NCBI GenBank assembly: GCA_051745935.1
Contig: JBNJEM010000013.1
Location: 1-31,288, forward strand
Direction of reading: 5' to 3'
From: JBNJEM01 sp051745935
GTDB taxonomy: Bacteria; Planctomycetota; Planctomycetia; Pirellulales; Pirellulaceae
Length of the DNA: 31,288 bases
Shown: in pieces, positions 20,301-26,300 of the stretch
Layout of the letters: each line of letters opens with the position of its first letter
Position numbering within the stretch: the first letter of the stretch is position 1
Notes under the pieces: generated by a model
Database searches by the model: none
Seen by the model: the letters and a program-made list of their open reading frames with translations, nothing else
What the model was told of the DNA's origin: nothing
Translations under genes and position numbers: made by a program

Positions 20301-23300
20301 ATTCAAGACTCGGCCACGGCCTTTGTAACGTTTGATTCGTTTGGTGTCACTCCAGCGATTTACACCGTGCGGGCAACGGATCAGGAGCAAGCGGTTTCGA
20401 CTGTCCTGCAAGACAGTCTGACGGTTGTCGAAGGTAATGGTTTCCTCGTCGATACCAACGGTCGCGGACCGGCTGTCGTGCGGCCAGATCGCAACTATCG
20501 TTTCGATATCGACTTCGGCAATGCCGGCGACCAGGACGCTGCTGCTCCGCTGTTGTGGGTTGAGAGCGCCAACAACACGCGAGTCGGCTTCCGTCCCGAT
20601 GAACTAGTCTCCGGCATTCCTCTGCAGATCTTCGGTGGTGCACATGAGGGCCCGCTCGACATATTGCGGCCGGGTGCACTCGAGAGTGTCGCCCTGCACT
20701 ACAACAGTGGTGGAAGTGTCGATCTGGAAATCTACCCCGTCACGCACGACGACACGAACACGATCACGGCTGATGAATGGGAAGTGCTGCGGCTTTCCGC
20801 CAAGCCGGCATCCATTGCCGAAACGGATTGGAACGCCTTCTGGGCCAACCTGCCGACGCGGGTTGGACCCACCTGGGGTGAGTACGTCCAGTTTCTGAAC
20901 CAACTGGCCGTGGTGACTTCGGAACCAGGTGATCCCGTGCGCGACGTTCGACTCATGTTCGAACGTATCTACGCTGACAACCCCGATTTCTTGCCGTCGC
21001 TCATGGCGTCCGGCACGGCGTTGGATGCGGAAAGCGGTGATCCGCTGTCCAACATGACGCTCGCGGCTTATGAGATCGTCGGTGACAGTATTCGGAAAGT
21101 TGCCAGCACGACAACGCTTGGCGACGGCACGTTTCGTTTTCGTTACCTGCAACCGGGAACCTACCAGCTCGCTACGGATGTGGACTACGCCTTTGACCAG
21201 GACCGTGATGGCGCGGTCGATGCGCAAGCACCTTTCCTGGTCGTTGAGGCGGGACAGGACGCGGAAGGAATTACACTCTACGCTTTCCAGCGCGTCGAGG
21301 AAGCTTTTCCTGAACAGCTTTCCCAACCAGCTTTGGTAGTGGATTCCGCAGGTGTCAACCAAATCGTCTACGTCAACCGCGATGCCATTTGGCACGCCTA
21401 CTATGACGGTGACGGCTGGGTCGAAGCCAAGGTGATTGCTGAAGAAGATGCTGCGAGTCTTTCACTGCGGGCCGCGGATAATCTGATCAACGGCACCGAA
21501 CCGGGCTTGATTGCTACGTGGAGCAACGGAGCGGGCAACGAGGCGGAGATTCACTACGCAGTCGGTCGGCTGGCCGACGAGGGAGGGTACGAATGGAGCG
21601 AGGTGTTGGTGTTGACTGACAACAAGACCCGCGATGTCGCGCCTGATGTTGCGATCACTCCCAGCGGCGAGGTGGTCGCGGTATATGCCACGAGTGACTA
21701 CGAGGTCGACGACGATCGCGATCTCTACTTCAATGTATTCGTGCCCAATCCGGGCACGTTTCCCAACGGAGTGCCCACCGGACCGACTGGCCAGATCCAT
21801 CCGTCAGACGCCCCCTTCCAATACGAGGTCAGTTTCAAAGATCCCTTCAGCCTGATCGAAGCAGAGGCGAGCGTCAAGGGCGAAGTGGGCGTCAACCAGT
21901 GCAAGCTCACCGCCAGCGTCACCGGTAAGAATTCACTAAAGATTGACAACGAGACTTACAAGTCCGGTCTGAGCGGCTCTGGAACCTGGAAAGCTTGCGA
22001 GGATACGTGTACTTGGCAGCCGGAGAAGGCCGACTTGAGCTTCAGCGTAGGGGGTGTATATGACTGGGAAGATGGATTGCTGTGGGTGTTTCAGAAGATC
22101 CCCCAGACCGCGGCGATCGGCTACGGCTTGGAGGGCGCCTTCTTCCTGATCGACTGGTTCACTCCGATAAAAATCTCCAATGGGATCAAATTCTCCGCGG
22201 GCTTGGATGCCTCCCTTGGCTGGACCGACGCCGCTCCCTTCCCGAACTGGGTTCTTCCCGACGAAGGGTCGTTGAAGGCGGATTTCGGGTTGTCACCCTA
22301 CATCAAGGCCGAGGTGGACGGCTGGGAGGATGCAGAGGCGAAGTTGGCCGGTGCCATCACGGCGGACGTGCAGATCCTGCCGACCCTGGCGGTCGACAAA
22401 GTGACCGGATCAGTAACGATCAGCGCGCAGTGGAAATCCTATTCGCTGGAGAAATCATGGTCCGTGGACGTCATCGGTGGCAGTTCGCTGGACACGTTCC
22501 AATTGGATCCACTGGATGACCCGCTTGACGGTCTGGAGTGGGTTTACAATCCGCAAGGGGCCGTCGGCACGGGAAATGTCTACGGAACCAACAGCGTGAT
22601 CGCGGATGTGTCGACCGATCTCTGGCAGGACAGTCCCGCGGATCTGGCAGTAAGGTCGAACGGCAACGTGTACGCTGCTTGGGCGAAGACGGGTGATCCC
22701 GACGTTGCTGTGGGAGAGACGATTGTCGTGTCAGAATACGACGGCACGGCATGGTCCGCTCCCGTGGCTATCCCGGACAGCTTTGGGGTAAATCGCGACG
22801 TCAACATGGTTGTCGACGGCAGCGGACAAAGGATGGTCGTATGGTCCATGGCGGACGGCTCGTCGTTGGATGCCGACTCGACGTCGGAAGAAGTCATGGC
22901 AGCGCGTCAAGACACCGATGTCTACTATTCACTTCACAGCGATGGGCAATGGTCGGCGCCGGTGCAACTGGCTGGGACGGCCGGCAGCGACGCCGCGGTG
23001 CAGTCCGAAACACTCTCGGATGGAACCGTCTGGACGGCGTGGTCCAGCAGGTCACTTGATGACAACTACGACTTGATGGTTTCGAAGTTCGACGGTACCG
23101 ATTTCAGTGAGCCCGAGGTTGTCGCCACCGGACGCAATCTCGGGGATATTGCGGTCTCCGAAGTGGACGGACAGCCTCTGGTTTTCTGGGGCGCGAATGC
23201 CGACGTGTCCGACGACAGCCAGGCCTTGGCGCTGTACTCGAGCACTTTGGTGGACGGGAGTTGGAGTGCGGCAGAACTCTTCTCCCCCGAACTCCAGGTC

Positions 23301-26300
23301 GCGGCTACGGGAGGGACAAACAACGAAGCAGCAAACCTTGTTGGTTGTGAGGAAGCAATCGTGGCCAATTCGCTGTTCGGGATCGACGTTCCCGAAGAGT
23401 GCTGCAAATGCCAGGATTGGGAAACGGAGTATCAGGGTACGAATGAAGGATGCGGCTTCACGACCACGATCGACGCGGAAAACTGCAAGAAGATTATCAC
23501 CTACCAGCCCTGCGTCCGCAGGCCGGTGGACCCGAACGATATCCTCGGGCCCGAAGGTTATGGTGATGAGAACTGGGTCGAGGCCGATCGCCGGTTGGAC
23601 TACATGATCCGGTTCGAGAACGATCCCGAATTCGCCACCGCGCCGGCGCAGGTGGTGACCATCACGCAGCAGTTGGACAGCGATCTGGATCCGCGCACGT
23701 TCCGGTTGGGGGATTTCGGTTTCGGTAACCGTGTCTTTGAAGTCCCCGAAAATCGAGCGTTCCACAGCACGCGTATCGATCTGACCGCGGAGGAAGGTTA
23801 TTTCGTCGACGTGGCGGCCGGAGTGGATGTCAACACGGGGGAAGTCTTTTGGGAATTGCGAACGATCGACCCCGAGACCGGCGAGGCGCCGTTGGATGCC
23901 GACGTCGGCTTCCTGGCAGTTAATGATGAGAACGGTTCCGGAGAGGGATTTGCTACTTACACGGTGCGGCCCAATCGCGATGCGCGGACCGGCGATGTCG
24001 TCGATGCCATCGCGCGGATCGTATTTGATACGAACGAACCGCTCGATACGCCCCCCATCTTCCACACCCTCGATGCTGTTGATCCGGTCAGTGCCGTGGG
24101 AGGACTAGTGACCGAGTCGACGGCGCTCTTTGCCGCGGAAGTAACGGCGGATAATGAAGACTTCACCGTACAGTGGAGCGGCGGCGATGATGAAGGCGGG
24201 TCCGGCCTGGCAGCCTTCAACGTGTATGTTTCCGAAAACGGCGGCGATTTCGAGTTGTGGTTGCTGGGAACACAGCTGAGCGAGGCTCTGTTCGATGGTC
24301 GGCCTGGCCGCCGTTACGACTTCTATTCGGTGGCGTTTGACAATGCGGGGAACGAAGAGTCGGCTCCGGCATCAGCCGATTTGACCGTGTTCGCGCCGGG
24401 CGGAAGCGCAACGATCGGAAACTTTGTTTGGGACGATGTCGACGGCGATGGCATTCAGGATCAGGATGAGCCGGGGATGGCTGATGTCACCGTGCGACTG
24501 TTCGTTGATGGAGCCGACGAGGCCTTGGCGGAAACGACAACCGACTCCGACGGCCTCTACTCGTTCGCGGACGTCGATCCGGCCAACGCCTATTTCCTTG
24601 AGTTCGTGGCGCCCAACGGCTACGGTTTCAGCGATGCGGACCAGGGCACGGATGAGTCGCTCGATAGCGACCCGGATATCGATACCGGGCGCACGGAGGT
24701 GTTCACGGTCAGTGATGGCGATCACTTGCAGTGGGATACGGGCCTGTTGCAACTGGTCTCGATCAGCGGAATGGTGTGGTGGGATGCCAATGGCGACAAG
24801 ACCAAAGACGATGAGGAAGTCGTGCTGGCCGACCGAGTGGTGTACCTGGATCTCAACGAGAGCAGTGATCTGGACGAAGGTGACCTACAGCGCACCACTG
24901 GCGGCGACGGTCGGTATATCTTCGAGGACCTGCGTCCGGGGCGGCATATCGTGCGCACGCAACTGCCCGACGGATGGGAGCGGACGCATCCAGACGCGGC
25001 GGGGGTAAGCCAGGCGACCAGTCCCACGCGCTGGCAGGGAACACCCGTCGAGATTTACGCCCCGGGCGAATCCGAGGATGCGAGGACGAGCCGCAATCCG
25101 TTGGATGTCAATGGCGATGGTTTCATCACTCCCGTGGACGTGCTGTGGGTCATTCATGGCTTGAACAGTGAAACATCGGACGTTTCGGGACTGGCCGATG
25201 CTGACGTATTGGACGTCGATGGCGACGGGGTTCTCTCGCCTCGCGATGCGTTGATCGTGATCCACGCCATCAATTCTGGTCTGGCAGAGAATTATCAGGG
25301 AGCGACCAGTGATGGTGGCACAACGGCCGGCCCGCAAGCTGCCCGCCAATTGATCGGATTGGACCAACTGCGCGCCGATGCGCGGTTCGCCGAACTGGAC
25401 GGCCGAGGATTGTCGGTAGTCGTGATCGATGCGGGAATCGACGTCGATCACCCGTTCTTCGGGCCAGATGCCGACGGAGATGGCATCGCCGATCGCGTTG
25501 TTTTCCAATATGACTTCGCCGACAACGACACGAATGCCTCGGCCAGCTCCGCACACGGTTCGCACGTGTCGGGGATCATCGCATCCGAAGACGCCGTCTA
25601 TACGGGCGTCGCGCCGGGCGTCGACCTGATTCACTTGAAGGTGTTCAGCGACAATGGCGTTGGTTACACGTCGTATCTGGAAGAAGCGTTGACGTGGGTG
25701 TACGAGAATGCGGCCCAGTACAATATTGCGGCTGTGAATCTCTCGCTGGGAGATGGTGGCAACTGGCGTACCGCCGGGGGCCATTATGGCCTGGACGACG
25801 AGCTGGCGGCGTTGGCGTCGCTGGGGGTGGTCACCGTCTCGGCGGCCGGTAACCGTTACGGGGCGTACGATGCCGCTCCTGGTCTTTCGTATCCTGCCGC
25901 GGATCCGAACTCGGTGGCGGTGGGGGCCGTCTGGGATGCCGAGCGCGGTGGGCCGTGGTCGTTCCGCGAAGGGGCCACGGATTACACGACCGATGCCGAC
26001 CGGATCGCCAGTTTTTCGCAGCGCAATCCGACGCTGCTGGATGCCTTTGCGCCAGGAGTGATGATCACGTCGGCCGATGCCAACGGGGGCGTGACCGCCA
26101 TGCGCGGCACGAGCATGGCGTCGCCCTTCGTCGCCGGCGCAGCCGTGCTGGCCCAACAGATCGCCCTGGAGCAATTCGGCAGGCTCCTGACGCCCGCCGA
26201 ATTCCGCGGACTGCTGCAGGCCGTCAGTGCCCCGATCTTCGACGGCGATGACGAAGATGACAGCGTCCTCAATACCCAAGCTTCCTACGGCCGCCTGGAC

